Both the position numbers and the translations under genes were made by a program. Below are positions 17,106 through 25,387 of a DNA stretch of 64,000 nucleotides, one piece after another (the first letter of the stretch is position 1; every line of letters begins with the position of its first letter). Source of the DNA: Franzmannia pantelleriensis (GTDB lineage Bacteria > Pseudomonadota > Gammaproteobacteria > Pseudomonadales > Halomonadaceae). The DNA lies in assembly GCF_900102875.1 (NCBI RefSeq), contig NZ_FNGH01000010.1, positions 97,626-161,625 of the forward strand, written 5' to 3'. Under the pieces are notes generated by a model. It ran no database searches. It saw only the letters and a list, made by a program, of their open reading frames with translations, and had not been told where the DNA came from.

Positions 17106-17246
17106 TCACGTAGTAAGAGCCCAATAGGAAGGGGGAGAATGCTGGCGAGCCACTTCACCGAAGGTGGTCTTGCTCTGGAAGAGGTCCATGACCACAGCGG
17201 CCTTGTGCTCCGCGGTCCATCGTTTGACGGTGGGTTCGTTGCTCAT
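17106..17246 (-). pseudogene. Truncated IS3-type transposase OrfA remnant
   Basis: A good ribosome-binding site (AGGAGGATGAG) and ATG at 17246 open about 34 residues that look like the HTH start of an IS3-family OrfA (KRWTAEHKAAVVMDLFQSKT, then TTFGEVARQH). The frame then runs into unrelated sequence and stops at 17106. The rest of the transposase is missing. Sequence on either side (16.8-17.5 kb) has no other gene; it includes a run of nine G at about 17070 and degenerate IS-end-like sequence near 17310-17350. The region looks like a scar of past insertions. Confidence 0.6.
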
Positions 17247-17430
17247 CTCATCCTCCTGATCACCGCACTCTAGACTGTGCAGTTCAGGAAGGGGGCGCTT
17301 CAATTGAATTGGCGGCTGCGGCCTGAAAATGTGTCCGCTCTGACTTGAGACCGCCCAGCAATCTCTGCCCGAGCTTGGGGCAGAGGTTGCCTACGGTGAA
17401 GTGCTTAACGCCAAGGTTAATCTGAGATTC

Positions 17431-17457
17431 TTTCAAGCCAGAATCTTTGGCTTGAAA
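17431..17457. terminator. Hairpin downstream of the lipoprotein gene
   Basis: Perfect 10-bp arms TTTCAAGCCA (17431-17440) and TGGCTTGAAA (17448-17457) surround a seven-base loop, 24 bp beyond the stop of the minus-strand lipoprotein gene. The base of the stem is A/T-rich but neither side has a long T-tract, so termination is likely but not certain. Confidence 0.45.
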
Positions 17458-17480
17458 AATATCCCAAATCTTAAGGCTTC

Positions 17481-18587
17481 TTATAGGGTGCTTATAAGAG
17501 AGCCTCGATATCGTGACATTATTTGATTCATTTCAGCGTGGCCTCCTGTGGCTCGAAGGAACTCCTCGTAATTTTGTAATCTATTCTCATAAATTCTATC
17601 GATTGCGTGCCTGTAGTTATGATAGGTCGTGTTAACGTAACCCCTGATACGTGAGTGACCTTCGAATCCAGCATGCAGAACCTCATAGGTTCCATTTGGG
17701 GCCACTACCCATGAAAAACTTTCTAAAGCATATACATCATCACTTTGGTTTTTTAGCTCTGCAACGAAATCTCTCACTAATGTTTCGAATTTTTCAGCAC
17801 GAACGACTACCTCTTCTTCTAGCTCTGCCAACAAGTTCTTGTTCTCGTCTACAGCCCTTCTGGCCGAGGCAAGTGATCTGGCTCTGTTCTCTTCTGCCCT
17901 TTTGTTAATCTCATCAATTTCCCTCTCTAAGCGTTCAATATCGGAGAGCGTGGTGCGTTTTTCCTCTTCGAGAAATGTTTCAATAATCCGCTTTGCTCGA
18001 TCCTGCCTTTCCACATTGGGCTCCGAGTAGCCAAGTGGAATGGAGTCAGTTGCCATTTCATGTCTTGCCGATATGATATCAAAGGGCAACCTGAAAGTAG
18101 AAAACCTACCTTCAGCTACATCATCCAAGGTTAGACTTGAAAGTTCTTCACGTTTCTCTATCAGCACTGCCACCCTTTGTCCCAGGCGAATAGCCTCAGG
18201 ATGTGGCTCATCCATCTCTATCTCGTCCAAGACATGCGTCAAATAACGCTCATGATAAACAAGGCCTTCGGTTATCTCGTCAATTCTATATTCTGTACCA
18301 GATTTCCTACCTATCAAACCGAGGAAATCCTCTGCAGATTCTTCTATGAATCTTTCTTCAAACTCCAGCACGTCGCGCATGACACATGAGTAATCAATTA
18401 TTTTCTCACCTCTTTCACCATTCCTTGTTGACCAGTCTACGGACTTGCAAAGCTTTCTGTTGTCAAATAACTGGCCAACCGTATAAGAAGAATATCCAGG
18501 GATCGTACTTCCCTTAAGGTCTTCTATGTCATGATCGGAGCACCCATAAATCAAAAAAGCAAGCGGGAGCATGCACAGGTTTCTCAT
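17481..18587 (-). CDS. Hypothetical coiled-coil lipoprotein, AT-rich cargo gene
   Basis: This 368-residue protein has a short lipoprotein leader with lipobox LIYGC (Cys at residue 16). A helical body follows, with a strong coiled coil at about residues 190-270 (many Glu, Arg and Lys in heptads around ERLEREIDEINKRAEENRAR). The C-terminus is Tyr/Arg-rich with no known motif. The ATG has GGAGATGAC upstream. Base composition is clearly more AT-rich than most neighbours, a sign of transfer. It lies between an IS remnant and the replication module, so it looks like island cargo. A surface, exclusion or defence-related role can be imagined, but nothing specific is supported. Confidence 0.7.
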   Translation of the reverse strand: MRNLCMLPLAFLIYGCSDHDIEDLKGSTIPGYSSYTVGQLFDNRKLCKSVDWSTRNGERGEKIIDYSCVMRDVLEFEERFIEESAEDFLGLIGRKSGTEYRIDEITEGLVYHERYLTHVLDEIEMDEPHPEAIRLGQRVAVLIEKREELSSLTLDDVAEGRFSTFRLPFDIISARHEMATDSIPLGYSEPNVERQDRAKRIIETFLEEEKRTTLSDIERLEREIDEINKRAEENRARSLASARRAVDENKNLLAELEEEVVVRAEKFETLVRDFVAELKNQSDDVYALESFSWVVAPNGTYEVLHAGFEGHSRIRGYVNTTYHNYRHAIDRIYENRLQNYEEFLRATGGHAEMNQIMSRYRGSLISTL

Positions 18588-18919
18588 GTCATCTCCATTA
18601 ATTTTCTTTTCGTAAAAAACAGCATAAAAGCTCCTATTAATTTTTGCCTTCCCCCGTCTTTCCGGAAGAAATTAGCATACGTTTGGCGCGTTATTTGTTA
18701 TTAAAAGGGCAGCCGGTTAAGCTTCAAAAAAATCTGACCATAAATATCGGCATTTTTTGATGGTTCTTTAGGCACAGCACAAAAAAAATTAAGGAACCAC
18801 GGATCTCATATCCGTCTTGTTACCCTACAGAGGCGCTATGGGCAGGAGGGGAGATCCCCAAAAGGATCGAATCGACCTTCCAGTCTTGGACAGCATCACG
18901 TAGCCAGCGAGACCTCGAA

Positions 18920-19018
18920 GTGGCCAGGCCTCTTGGAGATGGCCTGCCACGTTTCCCGGCGGTGACGTAAATTTCTACATGCCTCGGCGATGGTACGAGC
19001 GAAACGCTCCAACACCAT
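18920..19018. repeat. Two hairpins ahead of the HUH initiator gene, candidate origin
   Basis: The gene-free stretch 18588-19037 is AT-rich in its left half and contains two hairpins next to the initiator start. The first pairs GTGGCCAGGCC (18920-18930) with GGCCTGCCAC (18941-18950), with one bulged base. The second is GAGCG-AAA-CGCTC (18997-19009), flanked by ATGGT (18990-18994) and ACCAT (19014-19018), which extend the stem across an internal loop. Rolling-circle initiators nick in or beside such hairpins, often next to their own gene, so this is a candidate double-strand origin; a leader regulatory fold is the alternative. Confidence 0.4.
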
Positions 19019-19037
19019 CAAAGAGAGGCAATCCCCC

Positions 19038-20159
19038 ATGTACGATGATGCTAACGACGACACCCTGAGCGAAGCGGAAATGCTGGCCATCTGCCAAGGC
19101 ATGAGCAGCACCGTGCTGGAGACCTCCGCCTTAGGGCAGGAGATCGCCACGCTTTCACACCACCTCTGGCGACAGGACTTGATCGAGGTGGATCGGCAAC
19201 TGAAGGGCTTGGCCGTAACCGGTACGCTGCTGCAGAGTGAACGGCTGATCCTTCCGGATAGTTACGGCAGTGATGTCGTGGTATTGGCACCGAACGCTCT
19301 GCTGGACACGCTGACCACGCTCTATACGGTGCTGGTGACGATGTTCAAGGAGACTGACATCGGTCAGCACTATCGTCCGAGCCCTCACGCCCAGCGCTTC
19401 CTTTGGGCGTTTGCGAGCTGTGCCTATCTGCGTGAGGCAGGATTCCATCAGCCACCCACCATGAGCCGGCAGGTAGCAGAGCAGACGGTCGTCGACCTCA
19501 ATCAGCGACTGACGGCCTGGTACCAATGCATGAAGCAGCCGGACTTTGCCTACGAGTGCAACCGGAACCGCCGCAATAGCCGCAACAATTACCAGAGTCT
19601 CCGGGATCTAATGGATACCCTATTCGCCTGTCATAGCCGCCTGACGGTACTGCGAGTCGATCTGAGCTATACTGAGATGGATGGGCCGTATATCAACTAT
19701 GAGACGGCGCGCTACCATCGTGAACAGCTGTGCCGGATGTTTCACTCCTACGCGCTCTTTGATCACCTACTTGGCTACGCTTGGAAGCTAGAATGGCGTC
19801 CTCAGAAGGGATTTCATTACCATTTCGTATTCTTCTTCGATGGCCATCAGGTGCAGGAAGACGTTACCAAGGCTCGGCTTATCGGCGAGCTATGGGCGCG
19901 CTCCATCACCGGCGGCCAGGGCCACTATTTCAACTGCAATCGCAATGCTGAGAACGTCTATCACTACTACGCCTTGGGGCGCATCGACTACCACGACTTC
20001 AAGAAACAGCGCGGCCTGGACTACATCGCCCGCTACCTGACCAAGATCGATGAGTACGCCGCCATGCTGGTCACTGGCCGTACATTCCAGACCAGCCCAA
20101 CGCCGACCTTGCCCGATGGACCACGCCCTGGTCGACCTAGGAAGTTCTCAGCCTCCTAG
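19038..20159 (+). CDS. Inovirus Gp2-like HUH replication initiator (YagK/YfjJ family)
   Basis: This 373-residue protein belongs to the inovirus-type Gp2/YagK-YfjJ group. In the C-terminal half the HUH features can be read. Motif 1-like is LTVLRVDLSYTE near residue 200. The metal-binding His pair is GFHYHFVFFFDG, with His260 and His262. A two-tyrosine motif YIARYLTK has Tyr329 and Tyr333 spaced Y-x3-Y and followed by Lys. That arrangement matches superfamily-1 rolling-circle initiators such as pII and phiX174 gpA. The N-terminal 130 residues are helical and unassigned. The start at 19038 lies after two hairpins that could be the nicking origin. It is the first gene of the rightward replication module. 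Confidence 0.75.
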   Translation: MYDDANDDTLSEAEMLAICQGMSSTVLETSALGQEIATLSHHLWRQDLIEVDRQLKGLAVTGTLLQSERLILPDSYGSDVVVLAPNALLDTLTTLYTVLVTMFKETDIGQHYRPSPHAQRFLWAFASCAYLREAGFHQPPTMSRQVAEQTVVDLNQRLTAWYQCMKQPDFAYECNRNRRNSRNNYQSLRDLMDTLFACHSRLTVLRVDLSYTEMDGPYINYETARYHREQLCRMFHSYALFDHLLGYAWKLEWRPQKGFHYHFVFFFDGHQVQEDVTKARLIGELWARSITGGQGHYFNCNRNAENVYHYYALGRIDYHDFKKQRGLDYIARYLTKIDEYAAMLVTGRTFQTSPTPTLPDGPRPGRPRKFSAS

Positions 20160-20371
20160 GCCTGTCATCAGCGTCGGCACTTCACACATCTGCCCGCTGA
20201 CCATTCAGCTTTATTGTAATGCGCTCATGGTATGAGTCGTCACGGCAGTCACGGGAATAAGCCGGTGATTCCGTCTTGCGGCGGCCAATGCCGGGCTACT
20301 TTCTCCCCGCTTTTCTACTAGGCCTTCCCTGAACATGGTAGGCCTTTTCGTCAATCCATTGGAGTGAAACG

Positions 20372-20803
20372 ATGTCCACTTTCCCCCCGAAACATCATCC
20401 CAGCGATCTGCCTGAAGAGTCACGTCATTACGATGATAGTAGCAGGCCGCCCCTATTACCCTGGCAGGCAGTCAGCAAGGCAGAGTGGGAAGCTCAGCAG
20501 CAGAATGCCCATGCCATCGATCCTGTCATCGAGCCATCGCCTCCAACCTGGCATACCCCACCACCGTATCCGCCCACGGAGGACAAACGCTTGGCTGAGA
20601 TGGAGCAGAATGAGCCCAAACGACGGCTGATTCGCGATGCCAAAGCATTGGCCAAGATCCGAAAGATCTCCCAGGCGAAAATGGCTGAGGAAATGGGGGT
20701 GTCCCATCGTACCCTGGAGGAGTGGCTGCAGTTCCGTCGGTATCCACGCGGACCTGGGCAGACTCTGATCAAGCGTTGGTTAATTAATCATAAAAATGAG
20801 TAG
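20372..20803 (+). CDS. Small protein with C-terminal helix-turn-helix
   Basis: This 143-residue protein has a Pro-rich, apparently disordered N-terminal half (residues 1-75). Its C-terminal HTH resembles phage transcription or replication regulators (ALAKIRKISQAKMAEEMGVS, then HRTLEEWLQFRRYPRGP). TTGGAGTG precedes the ATG. It is sandwiched between the Gp2-like initiator and the DUF3987 gene, and is followed within five bases by a 16-bp inverted repeat that could be its operator. It may control expression of the downstream replication protein; this is inference from position. Confidence 0.65.
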   Translation: MSTFPPKHHPSDLPEESRHYDDSSRPPLLPWQAVSKAEWEAQQQNAHAIDPVIEPSPPTWHTPPPYPPTEDKRLAEMEQNEPKRRLIRDAKALAKIRKISQAKMAEEMGVSHRTLEEWLQFRRYPRGPGQTLIKRWLINHKNE

Positions 20804-20807
20804 AAAC

Positions 20808-20844
20808 CATGCTATAGCTGCTATACCCTAGCAGCTATAGCATG
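20808..20844. promoter_or_regulatory. 16-bp perfect inverted repeat ahead of the DUF3987 gene
   Basis: Arms CATGCTATAGCTGCTA (20808-20823) and TAGCAGCTATAGCATG (20829-20844) flank a five-base spacer. The repeat sits between the stop of the HTH gene and the ribosome-binding site of the DUF3987 gene. It has no T-tract, so an operator or translational control hairpin is more likely than a terminator. It could also serve as an iteron-like replication signal. Confidence 0.6.
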
Positions 20845-20868
20845 ATTTAAAGATTAACGGAGAAAAAA

Positions 20869-22542
20869 TTGGTTACACATAATGCTCCGCAAGCCACGCC
20901 GATCGAAGTTCCCTTTGGGGATGATAGGCCTGATCATTGGCCAAAGTATCGTGAGAGCAGCCTATTTTGGTCGGCTTCCGTCGAAGCGGCAGGGGAAGTT
21001 CAGGTCCCTTTAGAGATGGCAGTCATGTGCGCCCTTGGAGCGATTTCTGTCTCTTGCCAAGGGCTCGTTGATGTCGAGATGCCTATAGGTCATACGGTAC
21101 AAACGCCTCTCATGCTGCTGACGTTAGCGGAATCTGGCGAACGGAAAACCACCGTGCAAAATCTTTTTTTTCGGTCAATATCCGCTCTCAATCGAGCTTC
21201 AATTCAAATCAGCAATGAGAGACTCTCGCAGCATAGTTTTGATGTTGACGTATGGAATGTAGAGGAAAAGGCTCTCAAAATCGCATTGACAAAAGCGATT
21301 AAAAGCTCAGACGCAACGTCTATCGAAAGAGCCAGAGAAAGACTAAATTCCATTCAAAAAAATAAGCCAATTCCACCCAATCTTCCTAGGCTTATTTACG
21401 ATGACACGACACCTCAGGCGCTTGTATACCACCTGCACGAGCATTCACGTTATGGCTGCCTTCTGACCAGTGAGGCTAACAGCATATTCAGTGGTCTAGC
21501 GCTTCAGGATTTGGACAAAATAAATACGCTTTGGGATGGCGGCGATGTCATTGTAGACCGAATGACTCGTCCCAGCTTCATTCTCTCCGGCGCACGACTA
21601 ACTCTTTCACTAATGACACAGCCCAGTGTAATAGATCGCTTCCTTTCCAAGCGAGGTGAAGAGGCGAGGGGCATGGGGTTTCTTGCGCGTTTTTTGGTGA
21701 TAAAGCCAGGAAAAATGGCTGGAAATCGTGCCACTAGAAACTTACGCGACCTCCCGCATATTGATCGATTCAACCAAAAATCTTACGAACTTCTCACTGA
21801 GCCTGATGGAATCACCCCTACCACTTTTGATCCTTCAACAGAAAAACAGCTTCTGAGATTCACTTCTGAGGCTTCTGAATTGTGGAAAAGGTACCATCAG
21901 GGCATTGAAGACTCGATTAAGGATGGCGGTCCATATCAATACTATTCGGACCACGCATCAAAACTGATGGATAATGTCACTCGCATGTCCGCCTTGATCC
22001 ATTTCTTTGAGGGCTATGAGGGTGATATTTCCAAGGATACTCTAATATTTTGCTATGACTTCGTCCGCAAGTGCTCTATTCACTTTCAGCGCTTTTTAGC
22101 AGGCGAGCCTCAGGTAGTCTCTGATGCTAACGAACTTGCCAAACACCTCATCGAGTGGGCTGACAAAGACAATCAGAATCCTCTCGCTAGCTCCCCAGAG
22201 CTTCCTGAGCATCTGGCGCTAGGTAGAGAGCAAGAATTTACCATGACACGATTGAAACAATACGGCCCTTACCGCCTACGTGGAAGGGAAAGTGATCAGC
22301 GTCTTCGAGAATCAGTCAAGCTTTTGCAAAAGCTTGGACATGTCGAGTATCACAGAGGTTTAAGGAAATATCGTTTCAGAGAGCACATTTTTTCCGGAAC
22401 AAATGGGCCTGATATACGCAACGGTATCGAGTATCATCTCGACAGCTTGCCCCTGTTTTCAGAGCAGGAGTATTACAGTCCTCCTCGCCAGAAGTTTGGC
22501 GGTTTTAGGTCGGGATTTTACCTTATCAAGCCCGGCTATTGA
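20869..22542 (+). CDS. DUF3987/YfjI-type replication ATPase
   Basis: This 557-residue protein of the DUF3987 group is found on prophage-like and satellite islands and is thought to be a primase-associated helicase or replication ATPase. A Walker-A-like loop LAESGERKTT lies near residue 87, a DDTTPQALVYHL region near 185 and a conserved ILSGARLTLSLMTQPS block near 240. The C-terminal 130 residues resemble a winged-helix end. It starts at TTG (20869) with ACGGAG seven bases upstream; no better ATG precedes the conserved region. Composition is more AT-rich than the chromosome, consistent with transfer. It probably works with the Gp2-like initiator. Confidence 0.75.
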   Translation: MVTHNAPQATPIEVPFGDDRPDHWPKYRESSLFWSASVEAAGEVQVPLEMAVMCALGAISVSCQGLVDVEMPIGHTVQTPLMLLTLAESGERKTTVQNLFFRSISALNRASIQISNERLSQHSFDVDVWNVEEKALKIALTKAIKSSDATSIERARERLNSIQKNKPIPPNLPRLIYDDTTPQALVYHLHEHSRYGCLLTSEANSIFSGLALQDLDKINTLWDGGDVIVDRMTRPSFILSGARLTLSLMTQPSVIDRFLSKRGEEARGMGFLARFLVIKPGKMAGNRATRNLRDLPHIDRFNQKSYELLTEPDGITPTTFDPSTEKQLLRFTSEASELWKRYHQGIEDSIKDGGPYQYYSDHASKLMDNVTRMSALIHFFEGYEGDISKDTLIFCYDFVRKCSIHFQRFLAGEPQVVSDANELAKHLIEWADKDNQNPLASSPELPEHLALGREQEFTMTRLKQYGPYRLRGRESDQRLRESVKLLQKLGHVEYHRGLRKYRFREHIFSGTNGPDIRNGIEYHLDSLPLFSEQEYYSPPRQKFGGFRSGFYLIKPGY

Positions 22543-22651
22543 TTCTTGATACAGCCGAGGCGCCGTCATCAGGTGTGATCACCTGTCTGCTATCGAGTAC
22601 GAGCGGCGCCACTTCCAGAACCTGGCGGGTGTCTAGAATATTCGGCGTAAT

Positions 22652-23155
22652 TCATCCATTATTGCTAGTCCTTTCCAGCTCCCGTTGCAAGGCATTGGCA
22701 ACATCAGACCAGCCCTGAAAGGCAGCCGCCACCCGCAACGTCGGCGGATTAGGCTCTGCCGTGCTGGTCTCCCATACCACTACCGAATGGATAAAACGCC
22801 TCAGCCACATAAAGTCAGCGTCACCTGGCACCAGAGGACGCCCCGTTAACACCGCCTCCTTTGATCGGAATCCGTCGCCTTTGAGCTCATCAAAGGTCTT
22901 CCAGTTAGCACAGATGAAATGATTGTTGAGTGCGGCTTCACGGAAGGCAGGCACTTCTCGCTGGGATACCCATTGCATGGCCACCATCTGGGGGTCATAT
23001 GTCGCACTAGTGTCGAGAAAGCGCCTTGGGTCCCGGGAGGTATCCGTCAGGCGGTCGAACGCCCGCTGTAAGGCTTTACAGTGGCGAATCATGTCCACTG
23101 CTTGCGACGGGCGGACGTGGGTTTGGTAACTGACGGGAGCAGATGAAATTTTCAT
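22652..23155 (-). CDS. Hypothetical protein divergent from the island repressor
   Basis: This 167-residue protein has no motif I recognise and no signal peptide or membrane helix. It is mainly helical, with aromatic-rich segments (FHICANWKTFDELK-like region near residue 85 and FMWLRRFIHSVVVWET near residue 118). It is transcribed away from the S24-type repressor, and one operator-like palindrome (23284-23303) lies in the shared gap, so the repressor may control it. It could be an accessory or anti-repressor-like gene of the island; no evidence decides this. Confidence 0.55.
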   Translation of the reverse strand: MKISSAPVSYQTHVRPSQAVDMIRHCKALQRAFDRLTDTSRDPRRFLDTSATYDPQMVAMQWVSQREVPAFREAALNNHFICANWKTFDELKGDGFRSKEAVLTGRPLVPGDADFMWLRRFIHSVVVWETSTAEPNPPTLRVAAAFQGWSDVANALQRELERTSNNG

Positions 23156-23283
23156 GCGCCGCAGGATGCCCTATTTTCCCGTTTGTTGCACCGTCCTCAT
23201 CAGGCCGAGGACGGCCTGCTACCCTTGGCGTCGCTGGCGGGGCTGCAAGTCTGCGCTGTTGGCATGGACTCGGGGCGAAAAAA

Positions 23284-23303
23284 TCAATACATTTGCGTAT
23301 TGA
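23284..23303. promoter_or_regulatory. Repressor operator 1 (CAATAC-N6-GTATTG)
   Basis: The palindrome TCAATAC-atttgc-GTATTGA lies 31 bp before the repressor start, in the gap shared with the divergent gene. The same CAATAC-N6-GTATTG core recurs before the excisionase-like gene at 24119-24136. Two identical half-site pairs flanking the repressor gene are the usual layout for autoregulation plus control of integration genes. Confidence 0.7.
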
Positions 23304-23333
23304 CGATGTCACAGTACAGGTAGGCAGCCCGGT

Positions 23334-24068
23334 ATGAATCCAGCAACATCAATCGCTGAGCGACTTCGCCAGCTCATGGAAGAGCAGGGGGTAGGTGAAA
23401 ATGAGCTGGCTCGGCGCTCCAAGGTGCCACAGCCGACCATACATCGCATCCTCAAAGGCGTTAGCAAATCCCCAAGAATCAGTAATTTGGAGAGCATTGC
23501 TGCCTCGTTAGGAACCACTGCAAGCTTCCTTGCGCATGGCGATGCTAAACAAGCTTCCTCCACTCCGGCAGGCTCGGGGGCGTCGGGTACGTTCCCAGTG
23601 ATTGGAGCAGCGGCAGCTGCCCTTGCCGGAGGAGCACGGTACGATAAAGAACCCACTGCTCAGCACCTCAGGTCTTACCCCATTCTCACCTGGCCCGAAG
23701 CTATGCAGGCAAGTCAGCTCAAGGAGCCTGCCTCAGATGAGAAAAGGCAATTTGAATCAAGTGACTACTTACAGGTCGGTGTGGCTTTTTGGCTAAGAAT
23801 GCGTGGTGATGCGATGGCAGCACCCATCGGTTCCTCGCCCAGCCTGCCGGAAGGTACCTTGGTTCTCATGGACACCGGCTTGGAAGCAGCCCCTGGAAAG
23901 CTGGTGCTAGCCGCTCCTGCAGGCTCGGCTGAACCAACCCTCCGGACGCTGATTGACGAAAGCGGCCAGATTTTCTTGAAGCCCCTGAACCCCTCTTACC
24001 CCTTGATTAAACTGGAAAAAAGCTGTCGAGTGCTGGCCGTAGCTATTGAAGCCAAGATAAAGCTGTAA
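23334..24068 (+). CDS. CI/LexA-like repressor with S24 fold lacking the catalytic dyad
   Basis: This 244-residue repressor has an XRE HTH at about residues 8-65 (NELARRSKVPQPTIHRILKG) and an S24 peptidase-like C-terminal domain at about residues 130-244. Self-cleaving members have Ser in a GDSM motif and Lys in the second half. Here the motif reads RGDAMAA, with Ala160 at the nucleophile position, and the expected Lys position reads RTL (Thr205). Autocleavage on DNA damage is therefore unlikely, and induction must come another way. Matched palindromes lie before this gene and before the excisionase-like gene. It controls the island's integration and probably replication genes. Confidence 0.82.
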   Translation: MNPATSIAERLRQLMEEQGVGENELARRSKVPQPTIHRILKGVSKSPRISNLESIAASLGTTASFLAHGDAKQASSTPAGSGASGTFPVIGAAAAALAGGARYDKEPTAQHLRSYPILTWPEAMQASQLKEPASDEKRQFESSDYLQVGVAFWLRMRGDAMAAPIGSSPSLPEGTLVLMDTGLEAAPGKLVLAAPAGSAEPTLRTLIDESGQIFLKPLNPSYPLIKLEKSCRVLAVAIEAKIKL

Positions 24069-24118
24069 ACTCCCTCGCCGCTCACCGCAGGCCCTCCAGG
24101 CACGAGACTCTCCCTCCC

Positions 24119-24161
24119 CAATACGAAAACGTATTGACTGGCTAATGCGTTAATGTATTAT
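24119..24161 (+). promoter_or_regulatory. Excisionase/integrase promoter overlapped by repressor operator 2
   Basis: The palindrome CAATAC-gaaaac-GTATTG (24119-24136) shares its half-sites with operator 1. It overlaps the -35 box TTGACT (24134-24139) of a good sigma-70 promoter whose -10 is TATTAT (24156-24161) after a 16-bp spacer. Binding by the adjacent repressor would block transcription of the excisionase-like and integrase genes, which start 40 and 228 bp downstream. Confidence 0.7.
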
Positions 24162-24200
24162 TGCCTTACGACCTGCTCCATGAGGCAACGGAGGTTTCCC

Positions 24201-24509
24201 ATGCCAGACGCATTTCTTAGACCAGAAGACGTTGCAGAAAAACTACGAATGAGCCTGAGCTGGGTATACGGGCACAAGCACGAAATCGGATACATCCAGT
24301 TTGGGAAGGCAGTGCGTTTTGAGCATGGAGCAGTTGAAGAGTACGCTAGACGCTGCAGGCGCGATCCTCAGCGGAAGGAGGATCGGAAATGGGATACACA
24401 GTCTCGCACAGGAAAGATCGTGGCACGTGGGTCGTCCGCTGCACCGTCAACGGCCAGCGTTCTCAGCGAACTTTTCGCACAGAAGGAGAAGCAAGGCAGT
24501 ATGCGCTGA
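24201..24509 (+). CDS. Excisionase-like / AlpA-type small HTH protein
   Basis: This 102-residue protein has an N-terminal winged HTH of the excisionase/AlpA type (RPEDVAEKLRMSLSWVYGHK, about residues 6-25, then VRFEHGAVEEYAR). The C-terminal 50 residues are low-complexity and overlap the integrase gene in another frame for about 120 bases. ACGGAGG precedes the ATG. Such proteins bend att-site DNA to favour excision or activate integrase. Its overlap with the integrase gene and the operator-controlled promoter upstream point to coordinated expression. Confidence 0.7.
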   Translation: MPDAFLRPEDVAEKLRMSLSWVYGHKHEIGYIQFGKAVRFEHGAVEEYARRCRRDPQRKEDRKWDTQSRTGKIVARGSSAAPSTASVLSELFAQKEKQGSMR

Positions 24510-25387
24510 AGGCAGAGGCTCAACGCCAAGAGGACGAGTTCAACGGTGTCATGGGCCGCAAACCGAAGTACACCTTCTCAGAGGGACTGCAACGCATGGT
24601 CAGCGAATATGACGTTCGCTCACAGAAGCAGCATATCCTGCTGGTTGCCAGGTGGATGGATGAGCATGCGCCCGGCGTGATCATCGGGCAAGAGCTTCTG
24701 GACTCGGCTCGCAGGATGCAGAAGGCCCTCAAGGAGAAGGGATTGGCGCAGTCGACCATCAACAACCGCACTCAGGTCGTAAAGCGAGTCCTCTCGCTGT
24801 CGTACCGCGAGTGGGACTGGATCGATCTGCCGCTGGACGGCAAGCTACGCAAGCCCACACCTAAGAATGAAAGGCATGTCTACCTGACGGAGCAGGAGCT
24901 GGCCGAGCTGCTTGCAGCGGTACCCGAACGCTACCAGGTCGAGCGAGAGGTGATTTTGCTGGCAATGCTGACGGGCATGAGGCGGGGTGAGCTGATGGCA
25001 CTGGAATCCAGGAACGTCTACGACGGTCGCATCGTGCTCATGCCTAACCAGACGAAAAACGGGAAGCCAAGGATCATCCCCTTGACGGAAGAAGCCCTAC
25101 CGCTGGTGAAAGCCTTGCCTTTTGACACGACTGGCGACAGGGTGCGTGGCGCGTTCGAGAAAGCCCGGGAGAAGATCGGTCGCCCTGACATCCGCTTTCA
25201 CGATTTGCGTCACTGCTATGCCTCATTGCTGGCGAGCAAGGGGGAGGCGTTAACGAGCATCAGGGATCTGCTCGGACACTCGTCACTGACAGTGACCAGT
25301 CGCTATGCGCATGCCGACCCGGCAAGGTGGGAGAGCGTGGTAGCGAAGTTGCCGCGGATCAGCAACCAATCAGCAACCACACACTAA
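24389..25387 (+). CDS. int: Tyrosine recombinase, island integrase
   Basis: This 332-residue phage-type integrase has a SAM-like core-binding domain at about residues 70-150 and a catalytic domain from about residue 160. The catalytic residues can be placed: Arg198 in LTGMRRGEL, His271 and Arg274 in FHDLRHCY, His297 in LLGHSSLT and the nucleophile Tyr306 in SRYAHADP. The N-terminal 60 residues form the arm-binding domain. AGGAGGATCGGAA precedes the ATG, inside the excisionase-like gene. The stop is 39 bp from the encoded CCA end of tRNA-Ile, so the tRNA gene is the likely integration site. All catalytic residues are present and the enzyme should be active. Confidence 0.93.
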   Translation: MGYTVSHRKDRGTWVVRCTVNGQRSQRTFRTEGEARQYALKAEAQRQEDEFNGVMGRKPKYTFSEGLQRMVSEYDVRSQKQHILLVARWMDEHAPGVIIGQELLDSARRMQKALKEKGLAQSTINNRTQVVKRVLSLSYREWDWIDLPLDGKLRKPTPKNERHVYLTEQELAELLAAVPERYQVEREVILLAMLTGMRRGELMALESRNVYDGRIVLMPNQTKNGKPRIIPLTEEALPLVKALPFDTTGDRVRGAFEKAREKIGRPDIRFHDLRHCYASLLASKGEALTSIRDLLGHSSLTVTSRYAHADPARWESVVAKLPRISNQSATTH

